The notes beneath the pieces were generated by a model. The model was given only the letters and a program-made list of their open reading frames with translations, was not told where the DNA came from and did no database searches. From an uncultured Clostridium sp. (GTDB lineage: Bacteria; Bacillota; Clostridia; Lachnospirales; Lachnospiraceae): 32,782 nucleotides of DNA. The stretch lies in the NCBI GenBank assembly GCA_900541315.1, contig UQJF01000016.1:1-32782 (forward strand), written 5' to 3'. Position 1 is the stretch's first letter; each line of letters begins with the position of its first letter. The position numbers and the translations under genes were made by a program. Positions 1-6,662 of this stretch are shown here, piece by piece.

Positions 1-52
1 ACTGGCGGAAAATCGGCCACAAAGGCAGGTGCAGGAAAGACTCCGAGAGGAC
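1..52. repeat. Truncated copy of the 159-bp palindromic repeat
   Basis: These 52 bases match the right arm of the complete element at 5818-5869 with four differences, all G here versus A there. The left part is missing because the contig begins inside the element. Like the complete copy, it lies just beyond the 3' end of a gene, here the GH18 gene whose stop codon is at 73. A short sequence at 61-73 resembles the opposite end of the element (12 of 13 bases match 5712-5724). It could fold with 38-51 into a small hairpin containing G-U pairs. Confidence 0.85.
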
Positions 53-72
53 ATTTATATATTCTCCCGGAA

Positions 73-1785
73 TCACTTTACATCATTTATAACAGCCCAT
101 ATATCCGCTGTTTCAAATCCAAGTTTCCAACAGGCGATCCCCGCCAGATCATACTTATTGACCAGATCCTTTTTCAGCCCCAGTGACTTCGTTTCTTCCA
201 TCCAGATCTTCTGAGTCCCATTTTCATTTTCTGTTTCACCATAATACTGGCCAATATTGTCCTGCCAGGTCAGTTCTACATTGTTCTCTTCTACCCAGTT
301 CTGTGCTGCTGTTATGCCGTAAGCCTTTGATGTGGTCTTTCCATCTTTTTCGGTCCATACTCTTGTATACAAAGGAACACTGTTGATCAGTTTTTCCTTC
401 GGAACTTCCTCCAGCGTATCTATAATGCCATTTTCCACATAGGAAAGTGAAGCAACAGAACCTGCAGCACCCCCTGCGAAATGCTCATCATATCCCATAA
501 CGATCACGTAATCTGCTACAGTTCCCTGTTCTTTCCGGTTATAAAATGCACTGTACGCAGCTGGAACATAGTCATCTACTGATAATACCAGTCCCTTTTG
601 TCTGCATGATACAGACATTTCACGGATAAACTGTACATAATGAGGACCTGCTGATGATCTCAGGCTTTCAAAGTCCAGGTTGAAGCCGTCAAAACCATAG
701 GTATCTGCCTCTTTCATCAGATCCTGGATCAATTTTTTCCTTGTGGCAGTGGAAGAAAATAATTTGCCGGAATCTACATTTTTTACACTTTCCTGGGTAC
801 TGATATTGTCAAACATAGCCCATACCTGCATCCCCAGGGCATGTGCCTTGTCCACATATTCTTTGCTGGCAAGTGAAGTATAGTTACCCTCATTATCTGT
901 TATATTAAACCAGGTAGGCACGATCACGTTCATACCCTTTGCAGTATCTGCCACCTTGTCAAGAGTTGCATTGGCATCTTTTGTGGTCACCTGATGGAAA
1001 CCAAGGCGTATTTTCCCGTCCAGGGAAATGTTTGTATACACAGGTGCCTGAAATCCGCTGACTGGTGTTTCTTCCTCTATTTTACTTAAACGACTGTTTG
1101 GTACATAACCAATATATCCGTTTTCTGTACGGACTTTGGACCATTTATCCATCTGTTCTATGATCTGTACAGTGGTTCCCTTTTCTTCTGTATTAATAAT
1201 CTCGCTGCGGATGCCGCCTTTTACACGGACAGAGGTCTTATGGCGGAGTGCAGCTGTCTCATATGTATCCCAGTTAGTATCAATAAATACACGTTTGATC
1301 TCGCTGGTAGCAAAGGCTTCTTCCCGGATATCCGTATAATTTTTCACAAGCCCTAAAGCCAGATACGCTTCCCCGTCTTTTTCTTTTAAAAGAGGGCCTG
1401 CATCACCTTTTGTAGATGCGTCTGCATAGACGATCTCTTCCGGAAGGGCATAAACCAAAAGTTTTTCCCCATCATCCCAGTAAAATCTCTGATTTATATG
1501 ATCATCCACCCAGTCTACAGGCAGATATACCTGACCATCTTCATAAATACCCTTTTCGCCCTGAAGCTCATTGTCTAAAAACAGAGCCACCTGCTCTCCC
1601 TTGACCTGAAAAACATCCCTCTTGTCTGCCATCTCATTACTTGGTTTCAGATATTTTCCATATAAAAATCCTATCCCGCAGCCAACCGCTGCAAGGAGCA
1701 AGAATCCCGCGATCACCGCCGGCCCGCAGCCTCTTTTTCTCTTTCTGGTCCGTTTTCTGCTTCGTCCTGTTGATCTGTTTTCCAT
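73..1785 (-). CDS. Membrane-anchored GH18-family protein with SH3 domain (YaaH/SleL-like)
   Basis: Predicted extracytoplasmic protein of 570 aa that probably binds or cleaves cell-wall or chitin-like glycans. A very basic N-terminus (Arg/Lys-rich, residues 8-19) is followed by one membrane segment (about 22-44), a region resembling copper-amine-oxidase-N stalk domains (about 60-125), a bacterial SH3 domain (about 184-236) and a GH18 barrel (about 260-570). The catalytic signature DGFNLDFE at 366-373 keeps the acid Glu373. Its third acidic position is Asn, as in the YaaH/SleL peptidoglycan N-acetylglucosaminidase group (DGVNIDFE type). The ATG at 1785 is chosen because AGAGGG lies 7 nt before it; an in-frame start at 1833 would add 16 residues without a good site. 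It is a single gene with its own promoter at 1915-1943. The GH18 fold is confident; the substrate is inferred. Confidence 0.88.
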   Translation of the reverse strand: MENRSTGRSRKRTRKRKRGCGPAVIAGFLLLAAVGCGIGFLYGKYLKPSNEMADKRDVFQVKGEQVALFLDNELQGEKGIYEDGQVYLPVDWVDDHINQRFYWDDGEKLLVYALPEEIVYADASTKGDAGPLLKEKDGEAYLALGLVKNYTDIREEAFATSEIKRVFIDTNWDTYETAALRHKTSVRVKGGIRSEIINTEEKGTTVQIIEQMDKWSKVRTENGYIGYVPNSRLSKIEEETPVSGFQAPVYTNISLDGKIRLGFHQVTTKDANATLDKVADTAKGMNVIVPTWFNITDNEGNYTSLASKEYVDKAHALGMQVWAMFDNISTQESVKNVDSGKLFSSTATRKKLIQDLMKEADTYGFDGFNLDFESLRSSAGPHYVQFIREMSVSCRQKGLVLSVDDYVPAAYSAFYNRKEQGTVADYVIVMGYDEHFAGGAAGSVASLSYVENGIIDTLEEVPKEKLINSVPLYTRVWTEKDGKTTSKAYGITAAQNWVEENNVELTWQDNIGQYYGETENENGTQKIWMEETKSLGLKKDLVNKYDLAGIACWKLGFETADIWAVINDVK

Positions 1786-1914
1786 ATGAATGCCCTCTTG
1801 TGTGTTATGCATTTTCTGCCTGTATTTTATCAATTGCTGTATTTGTCTGTCCGTTTCCCACCCTAACTGTACTGATCACGTAGGATGCGGATTTGAGTGT
1901 ACAAGTTTAGTACC

Positions 1915-1943
1915 ATTTTATATTATTCCATCTTATTCTACAA
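1915..1943 (-). promoter_or_regulatory. Putative sigma-A promoter of the GH18 gene
   Basis: On the minus strand TTGTAG (1938-1943) and TAAAAT (1915-1920) are separated by 17 bp, about 130 bp before the start codon at 1785. Identified by motif only. Confidence 0.5.
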
Positions 1944-2020
1944 GCGTTTTCACAGGAACTGTAACGTATAATCCCCCGCTCCATATTTTTTTAATCTTTC
2001 GCACATACCAAACATGCAAA

Positions 2021-2090
2021 TACCCCATAGACAGCTATTATCGCTTGCAGGCTGAGATGGTTATTTTCTCATACTGCTGTCTACAGGGTA
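2021..2090. other. Long inverted repeat in the 370-bp non-coding gap
   Basis: Arms 2021-2035 and 2076-2090 are 15 bp and complementary except for two positions, with a 40-bp loop that contains a smaller GAGA/TCTC hairpin. They lie between the stop of the 116-aa gene (2156) and the GH18 promoter. No T-run follows on either strand, so it is not a standard terminator. The rest of 1786-2155 holds only the GH18 promoter. Confidence 0.5.
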
Positions 2091-2155
2091 CTCTAAGCAT
2101 GATTTCTGATTTTCTATATTTTTTAATTTCTAATCTGTTCCATATGTTTTATGTT

Positions 2156-2506
2156 TTACTCTATATCTTGTCCTATTCCAGCTATCACCTGCCTATCTCT
2201 TTTTTCATCCACAGAAAGGTATACTTTGTCGAAACGTATTTCTTTTAAACCGTCTTTCTCTGAGCAGACGTAGTCTCCCATATAGAAACCTCCGTCTTCT
2301 CCCACTTCAAAAATACGGTTCCAGTCGGCTTCCCGGCATATTTTTCCATCTATGAGGATGGGAATCCCCCGTTTTTGGAATCTCCTTAAGCCTTCTAAGT
2401 AGTCTTTCCGGTTTCTTGCATCCTCATTTTGCGTTTTGTTTCTCATACTGTAATTCCCCATACCAGAACGGTATTCTTTTCTCACCCAAAGAGGTTTTCG
2501 TGACAT
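2156..2506 (-). CDS. Hypothetical protein, last gene of the kinase locus
   Basis: A 116-aa protein that I do not recognise. The N-terminal 35 residues are strongly basic and rich in Arg and Asn. The C-terminal half (about 48-110) is acidic with alternating hydrophobics and looks like a small beta-rich domain. There is no signal peptide, membrane segment or cysteine pair. It starts 42 bp after the ParA-like gene on the same strand, with a weak AGGATG site before the ATG, so it is probably co-transcribed with the kinase and ATPase genes. A function linked to that pair is inferred from position only. Confidence 0.6.
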   Translation of the reverse strand: MSRKPLWVRKEYRSGMGNYSMRNKTQNEDARNRKDYLEGLRRFQKRGIPILIDGKICREADWNRIFEVGEDGGFYMGDYVCSEKDGLKEIRFDKVYLSVDEKRDRQVIAGIGQDIE

Positions 2507-2548
2507 ACATCCTGTAAGACCTTATGAAATACCGCCTGTTCTCCTTTT

Positions 2549-3142
2549 TTACTTAAATATATCCGCAAACCATTCCATGGTCCGAATGTCTACTGAAAAG
2601 GCATCTGCTGAAAGTGGGATCTGTTTTAAGGAAATGTGAAACTGCCGCTCTATCTCCTGTTTCATGATCTCGCTGCCAAATGCAGTCATACAGATCCATT
2701 CTTTTGCACTTTCCCCTTTCTCTGCCAATAGTCCCAGAAATGCTTCCAGCTTCCATTCTGACAGGTCTGCAACCAGGACTTTTTTTGTACACCGAAGCCA
2801 TTCCGGAAAAACCTCTTCCCTGACTTTTCCAAAATCAATAAGTATTTCCTGGTAATCTTTTTCCATACACGCAGCCAGCACTGCCGGATCTCCTTCATAA
2901 TAGTAATCCACACCCAATAAACGAAAATGATCTTTCTTCTTAAAAGAACGGCTGTCTTCTTTTCCGCCAGCACCTAAAAATGCCCTTATTTTTTCCAGAT
3001 CTTTCTGTGGATTCCACTGTAGGATAGCTGTCTTTTTCTGTCTGCAGCTGCAAAGATAATTAGCCGCCTGAATCACAAAATGAGTCACACCTGTTCCTCT
3101 TCCAGCTCCGGCTATCCCCATAACCTGTGCTGTATGCTCCAT
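2549..3142 (-). CDS. MinD/ParA-like P-loop protein lacking the Walker lysine
   Basis: A 197-aa cytoplasmic protein with a SIMIBI (MinD/ParA/CpaE) layout: an N-terminal beta-strand, a P-loop-like GAGRGTGVTH (about residues 12-21), then a helix, and later an acidic strand (EILIDFGKV, near 100) in the Walker B region. The expected GK(T/S) lysine is replaced by Val, so ATP binding may be altered or lost. The same G-x-GVTH signature occurs in the second domain of the upstream kinase. The start is clear: AAGGAGG lies 5 nt before the ATG. The first 31 bp overlap the end of the kinase gene, implying translational coupling. Probable role: a non-standard regulatory or positioning ATPase-like partner of the kinase. 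Confidence 0.7.
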   Translation of the reverse strand: MEHTAQVMGIAGAGRGTGVTHFVIQAANYLCSCRQKKTAILQWNPQKDLEKIRAFLGAGGKEDSRSFKKKDHFRLLGVDYYYEGDPAVLAACMEKDYQEILIDFGKVREEVFPEWLRCTKKVLVADLSEWKLEAFLGLLAEKGESAKEWICMTAFGSEIMKQEIERQFHISLKQIPLSADAFSVDIRTMEWFADIFK

Positions 3143-4524
3143 GGAAACCTCCTTTTTGCCCCCATCCTATCTTTTGCTGTTTTTTGTATACAATGCTCCT
3201 GTATACAGTTAAAAAGAGAGGTTAGAAAACCGGCACCTTCCGATCCTGGATGAAAGGGGTCTGCATATTCCGGTGTGCAAAAGAGGACCGGACTACAGCC
3301 AAGTGTCATATCTGCTCCTTTTTTCCTGTGCCTGTGGCGCCAGATAAAAAACACTGGTATTTCCTTATTATTTCCGGATATTTTCATGATCTCCAGCATT
3401 CTTTTTGCATTCCCGTACTCCCACAGGTTTTCGCTTATCACTGCTGCCAGAAAATGTTTCTCCTCTTTTAACTCCCGCGCTGCATCTTCCCAGTCTGTTC
3501 CAAAATCTTTTATGATCACCTGGACATCTGTTTTTTCCTCCAGTCTTATGGCCGGTCCATACCATGGCTTCATCTGGCAGCCTCTGATATGGTAAATCCC
3601 AAAATGGTCCATACGTGTCACACCTTCTTTTTCTGCCATCCTCCTTAATGCACCTGTCTGGTTTTTCTCTTCATAAAGGACTTTTATCCCCATTTTTGTA
3701 AGGATGGTGCACAGTCCAAAAGCCAGATGGGTGACTCCTGCACCTGGTGTACTGCCTGTTATCACAATATTCAGAGATGATACCGCTTTTTTGTGGGCGC
3801 TTACCATACGCCCGGACCACACAGAACCTTCCAGTGCCTGCTCCAGTTCTTTTGCCGAAGCATACCGCTTTTCCCGGTCCGGTTCCATGCATTTTCTGAT
3901 GACATTCTGGAGTGGTTTTGATACCTCTGCTCTGCAGTCTGTTCCAGCCCCTGCATTCAGGGTTCCATAGAGCATAAAGTAAAGGACGGCACCAATGGCA
4001 TAAATGTCCGTTCTCTGGTCTAAAGACTGGTCTGTAGTATATAGCTCAGGCGCTGCACAGCCTGCGGTCCCATACCGTTCTTTTTGTAAACTGGCATTGT
4101 CCGCTTCCCCTGCATGATCAAAATCGATCAGCTGCATGGTATCTTTCCAAAGCATCAGATTTTTCGGTTGTAAGTCTAAATGTAATATGGGTTTATCACA
4201 AGAATGATGTAAATATTCAACTAATGAACAGATCTGCCTTCCATAACGGACTGCATCTCTTTCCTGAAATGGTCCCTGATCTTTTATCAGGTCATACAGA
4301 GAATTGCCTTCAAGATATTCCTCAATAAGATAAAAGTAATGGCTGTCCTCTTCCATGTCATAAACCAGTGGGATCCCCGGATGCCGCAGCTCCTTTAAGA
4401 TCAGAGCCTCTTTTCGGAATCCTTCGTAGTCTTTATGAGTCTTCGGTACACATTTGATCGCCCGGTATTCATTTAATCCCTGGTGGACTGCTTTCCATAC
4501 CGTTCCTGTGCGTCCCGATCCCAC
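3112..4524 (-). CDS. Hanks-type Ser/Thr protein kinase fused to a ParA-like domain
   Basis: Residues 1-235 form a eukaryotic-like kinase: glycine loop GSGRTGTVW at the very N-terminus, ATP-binding Lys24, helix-C Glu39, catalytic loop HLDLQPKN (115-122; HLD instead of HRD), DFD (134-136; instead of DFG) and APE (158-160). There is no transmembrane segment or PASTA repeat, unlike PrkC. Residues about 250-440 form a MinD/CpaE-like domain with P-loop GSTPGAGVTH (257-266) that lacks the usual lysine. The GTG at 4524 falls inside the glycine loop, so the protein as listed is too short. The frame stays open for ten more codons to a CTG at 4554 with AGGAAGG 6 nt before it, giving a normal kinase N-terminus (FGKYRLIQAV); see findings. 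It is first in an operon with the two genes after it. Confidence 0.85.
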   Translation of the reverse strand: MGSGRTGTVWKAVHQGLNEYRAIKCVPKTHKDYEGFRKEALILKELRHPGIPLVYDMEEDSHYFYLIEEYLEGNSLYDLIKDQGPFQERDAVRYGRQICSLVEYLHHSCDKPILHLDLQPKNLMLWKDTMQLIDFDHAGEADNASLQKERYGTAGCAAPELYTTDQSLDQRTDIYAIGAVLYFMLYGTLNAGAGTDCRAEVSKPLQNVIRKCMEPDREKRYASAKELEQALEGSVWSGRMVSAHKKAVSSLNIVITGSTPGAGVTHLAFGLCTILTKMGIKVLYEEKNQTGALRRMAEKEGVTRMDHFGIYHIRGCQMKPWYGPAIRLEEKTDVQVIIKDFGTDWEDAARELKEEKHFLAAVISENLWEYGNAKRMLEIMKISGNNKEIPVFFIWRHRHRKKGADMTLGCSPVLFCTPEYADPFHPGSEGAGFLTSLFNCIQEHCIQKTAKDRMGAKRRFPWSIQHRLWG

Positions 4525-4606
4525 TGCTTGTATCAGCCTGTATTTTCCAAACAGGATCTCCCTTCCTTTTCACCTCTCTTTCGTTACAATATCATCTCTT
4601 GCTGCC

Positions 4607-4635
4607 ATTCTATCCTACATTTTGTTACTTGTCCA
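4607..4635 (-). promoter_or_regulatory. Putative promoter of the kinase operon
   Basis: On the minus strand TGGACA (4630-4635) and TAGAAT (4607-4612) have a 17-bp spacer, about 50 bp before the proposed start of the kinase gene. Each hexamer matches consensus at five of six positions. Confidence 0.55.
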
Positions 4636-4789
4636 TGGTTCACATAATGACTACACTTATATCACATGTACGTCATATGCATGTTTTCATGTCTATTTTT
4701 TCTGTCAAGATTTGCACTTTTGCAGTTTTAAAAGCATTCGTAATCCGCCTATTTTTCTTCAAAAAATTGTTGCATCCATTACAGAAAAT

Positions 4790-4821
4790 GTTACAGTTCC
4801 AGCATATGGCTGGACTGTAAC
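4790..4821. promoter_or_regulatory. Inverted repeat upstream of the mecA promoter
   Basis: Arms 4790-4803 and 4809-4821 are complementary apart from one bulged T, giving a 13-bp stem with a five-base loop. It ends 29 bp before the mecA -35 box, in the non-coding region between the divergent kinase and mecA genes. It could be an operator or a transcribed hairpin. The remainder of 4555-4959 shows only the two promoters. Confidence 0.45.
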
Positions 4822-4850
4822 CAGAAAATTTTAAATATCCTGAGATTTGA

Positions 4851-4880
4851 TTGATATTTCACCCCATTATGTAGTATATT
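4851..4880 (+). promoter_or_regulatory. Putative mecA promoter
   Basis: TTGATA (4851-4856) and TATATT (4875-4880) are spaced 18 bp apart, about 80 bp before the mecA start codon. Confidence 0.55.
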
Positions 4881-4959
4881 TTAATTGTAGAAGTTTATCT
4901 TCACCACATATATCTTAAAACACACAGAATAACCAAAAGAGAACAGGAAGTGATCCTAT

Positions 4960-5709
4960 ATGAAAATAGAACGAATCAATGACAATCAGATACGCTGCAC
5001 CCTGACAAGCTTAGATCTAAGCTCACGGGGAATCAATCTGACGGAACTGGCTTATGGCTCTGAAAAAGCCAGAAACCTGTTTCGTGAAATGATCCAGCAG
5101 GCGGCGAAAGAAGTAGGGTTTGAGGCGGAAGATATTCCGTTAATGGTTGAAGCCATTCCGTTGTCTTCCGAAAGCATTATGTTTATTGTAACAAAGGTAG
5201 AAGATACGGAAGAGTTAGATACCCGCTTCTCCAAATTTTCACCTTTTGCGGAAGCAGAATCGGAAAATCTTCTATCCCAGCTGGCAGATGAATTTCTGGA
5301 AGGCGCCGGGGATCTGGAAAAACTTCTGGGGCAAAATGGACCTGCTGGCCTGAAATCGAATATGGATACAGCTGCTGAAATTCCTGGAACAGACGAGGCA
5401 AAAGCTCCCCAGATCCAGCTGCGCACCTTCCGTTTTGACAGCTTAGACCAGGTCAGTGAAGCTGCAAAAGCAGCCGGAAACAGTTGTGACGATATTCACA
5501 ACGCCCTTTATAAGAAGCCATCCACACGTCAGTATTATCTGGTATTAAATAATGCAGACTGCAATGAACTGGATTTCTCCAGAGTCTGCAATGTGCTGGC
5601 TGAATATGCAGCCAAGCTGCCAAATGAATATGCTAAGGAAGCCTATTACAAAGAACATTATGAGGTAATGATCGGTGAAAAAGCCTTGCAGAAACTGAAA
5701 AATCTGTAA
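4960..5709 (+). CDS. mecA: Adaptor protein MecA
   Basis: A 249-aa member of the MecA/YpbH family. In Bacillus these cytoplasmic adaptors deliver substrates such as ComK to the ClpC ATPase of the ClpCP protease. The N-terminal substrate-binding domain (about 1-85) begins MKIERINDNQIRCTL, typical of the family. An acidic, flexible linker (about 95-150) joins it to the C-terminal ClpC-binding domain (about 155-245), which has the family pattern of aromatic and acidic residues ending in the EHYEVMIGEKA region. Length is normal. It is monocistronic: an upstream promoter, AGGAAG before the ATG, and the palindromic repeat starting 2 bp after the stop. The ClpC partner is known for the family and is not in this window. 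Confidence 0.93.
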   Translation: MKIERINDNQIRCTLTSLDLSSRGINLTELAYGSEKARNLFREMIQQAAKEVGFEAEDIPLMVEAIPLSSESIMFIVTKVEDTEELDTRFSKFSPFAEAESENLLSQLADEFLEGAGDLEKLLGQNGPAGLKSNMDTAAEIPGTDEAKAPQIQLRTFRFDSLDQVSEAAKAAGNSCDDIHNALYKKPSTRQYYLVLNNADCNELDFSRVCNVLAEYAAKLPNEYAKEAYYKEHYEVMIGEKALQKLKNL

Positions 5710-5710
5710 T

Positions 5711-5869
5711 GTTCTCTCGGAATCTTTCTGTACCTGATTTTGTGAGAAGATTTTTTGTCAGTTGTGCCCAAATTTCTGAGGCGTTGGTGTTGCGTCCGCC
5801 TCTGAAATTCGGGTGCAACTGGCGAAAAATCGACCACAAAGGCAAGTGCAGGAAAGACTCCAAGAGGAC
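5711..5869. repeat. Complete 159-bp imperfect palindrome (MITE- or REP-like element)
   Basis: The sequence is its own approximate reverse complement: 5711-5782 pairs with 5798-5869 as two arms of about 72 bp around a GC-rich tip of about 15 bp. Outer ends read GTTCTCTCGGAATCTTTC and, reverse-complemented, GTCCTCTTGGAGTCTTTC. Many arm mismatches are transitions that become G-U pairs in RNA, suggesting the fold is maintained. A second copy is cut off at 1-52. It has no ORF and sits between the 3' ends of mecA and the convergent uxu operon. No target-site duplication could be defined by eye. Confidence 0.85.
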
Positions 5870-5881
5870 ATTGTAAAACAA

Positions 5882-5924
5882 AAGAGGACTCTGGGATTCT
5901 TTATGAATCCCTGGTCCTCTTTTT
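5882..5924. terminator. Bidirectional rho-independent terminator
   Basis: Stem AAGAGGAC...GGGATTC (5882-5899) with GAATCCC...GTCCTCTT (5905-5922) around a TTTAT loop. There is a T-run on the plus side and an A-run (T-run on the minus strand) on the other. It serves mecA and, from the opposite direction, the uxuA-regulator operon. Confidence 0.75.
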
Positions 5925-5950
5925 ACAGGCTATGTTTTTTCACAGCCCCT

Positions 5951-6628
5951 TTATTTAAAATAATCCGGAAATTCCTGACGGAATTTCCCTTCATTTAATT
6001 GCCACCGGCTCAGATGTTTTTCCATCTGTGCCATGGCATTTTCTTTTTCATGGGCGGCAATAAACCTGATGATCTTTTTGTGGTCTTCAATAACCGTATG
6101 GTCTTTTACAGTATTCACAGAAAGGCTGCGGATGCGGTCATAATGGATCGCCAGCTTCTGGCACATACCATAAGTCAGTTCCCTGTGACAGATCATAAAC
6201 AGTTTCCTGTGCATCTCATCATCTAACTGCATCATCATTTCCGGATGTGAATTTTCCATATAAAATTCCTGTAATCCTACCTTTTCCTGCAGCCATTTTA
6301 TGTCTTCTTCTGTTGCCATTTCACAACACATTCCTGCTATCTGCTTCTCTAAGAGCACACGCAGGAAACGGGCTTCTTCTACCAGTTCCACATCGATCAG
6401 GGCAATGCGCATACCACGTTGGGGGAATATTTCTATAATACGTGACTCTTCGCTTAACTGGATCACCGCTTCCCGAACAGGAGTCCGGCTGACACCGATC
6501 TTAGCCGCAAATTCCATATCATTAAAGGCTTCTCCCGGCTTTAACCCAAGAGAAATAATCTGCTCTCTTATCATCCGGTATGCGTATTCTCTGGCTGTTT
6601 CTCCCTTTCTTCTTCCCTGTGCGTTCAT
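5951..6628 (-). CDS. GntR-family (FadR/FCD) transcriptional regulator of the uxu operon
   Basis: A 225-aa DNA-binding regulator. The N-terminal winged helix (about 10-75) contains the GntR recognition helix region IGVSRTPVREAVIQL. The C-terminal all-helical FCD domain (about 80-215) holds the Asp/His residues that usually bind a metal and carboxylate effector (DDEMHRKLF region and later histidines). It starts 34 bp after uxuA on the same strand and appears co-transcribed. FadR-type regulators of uronate genes (UxuR, ExuR) are relieved by uronate-pathway intermediates, so this is a likely autoregulated uxu repressor acting on the palindrome at 7820-7834. The exact effector is inferred. The ribosome site is weak (GGAG 12 nt upstream), consistent with low expression. 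Confidence 0.88.
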   Translation of the reverse strand: MNAQGRRKGETAREYAYRMIREQIISLGLKPGEAFNDMEFAAKIGVSRTPVREAVIQLSEESRIIEIFPQRGMRIALIDVELVEEARFLRVLLEKQIAGMCCEMATEEDIKWLQEKVGLQEFYMENSHPEMMMQLDDEMHRKLFMICHRELTYGMCQKLAIHYDRIRSLSVNTVKDHTVIEDHKKIIRFIAAHEKENAMAQMEKHLSRWQLNEGKFRQEFPDYFK

Positions 6629-6662
6629 GCGTGTCCGTTTCTCCTGTTCCTGCCTCTATTTC

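Noticed and set aside
2047..2060. CTGAGATGG segment recalling a TPP riboswitch
   Set aside because: The other conserved TPP elements are absent, no thiamine gene follows on the plus strand, and the long inverted repeat around it does not match the known fold.
1790..2248. Plus-strand ORF of 152 aa across the GH18 upstream gap
   Set aside because: It is Cys/Phe/Tyr-rich without a ribosome site, and overlaps the GH18 start and the 116-aa gene on the other strand. It looks like AT-rich chance coding.
4454..4834. Plus-strand ORF of 126 aa upstream of mecA
   Set aside because: It covers the kinase promoter and N-terminus on the opposite strand and has no protein-like features.
5711..5869. Palindromic repeat considered as a CRISPR repeat or a simple terminator
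   Set aside because: There is no regular repeat-spacer pattern. A separate canonical terminator follows at 5882-5924, and the 72-bp arms are much longer than a terminator stem.
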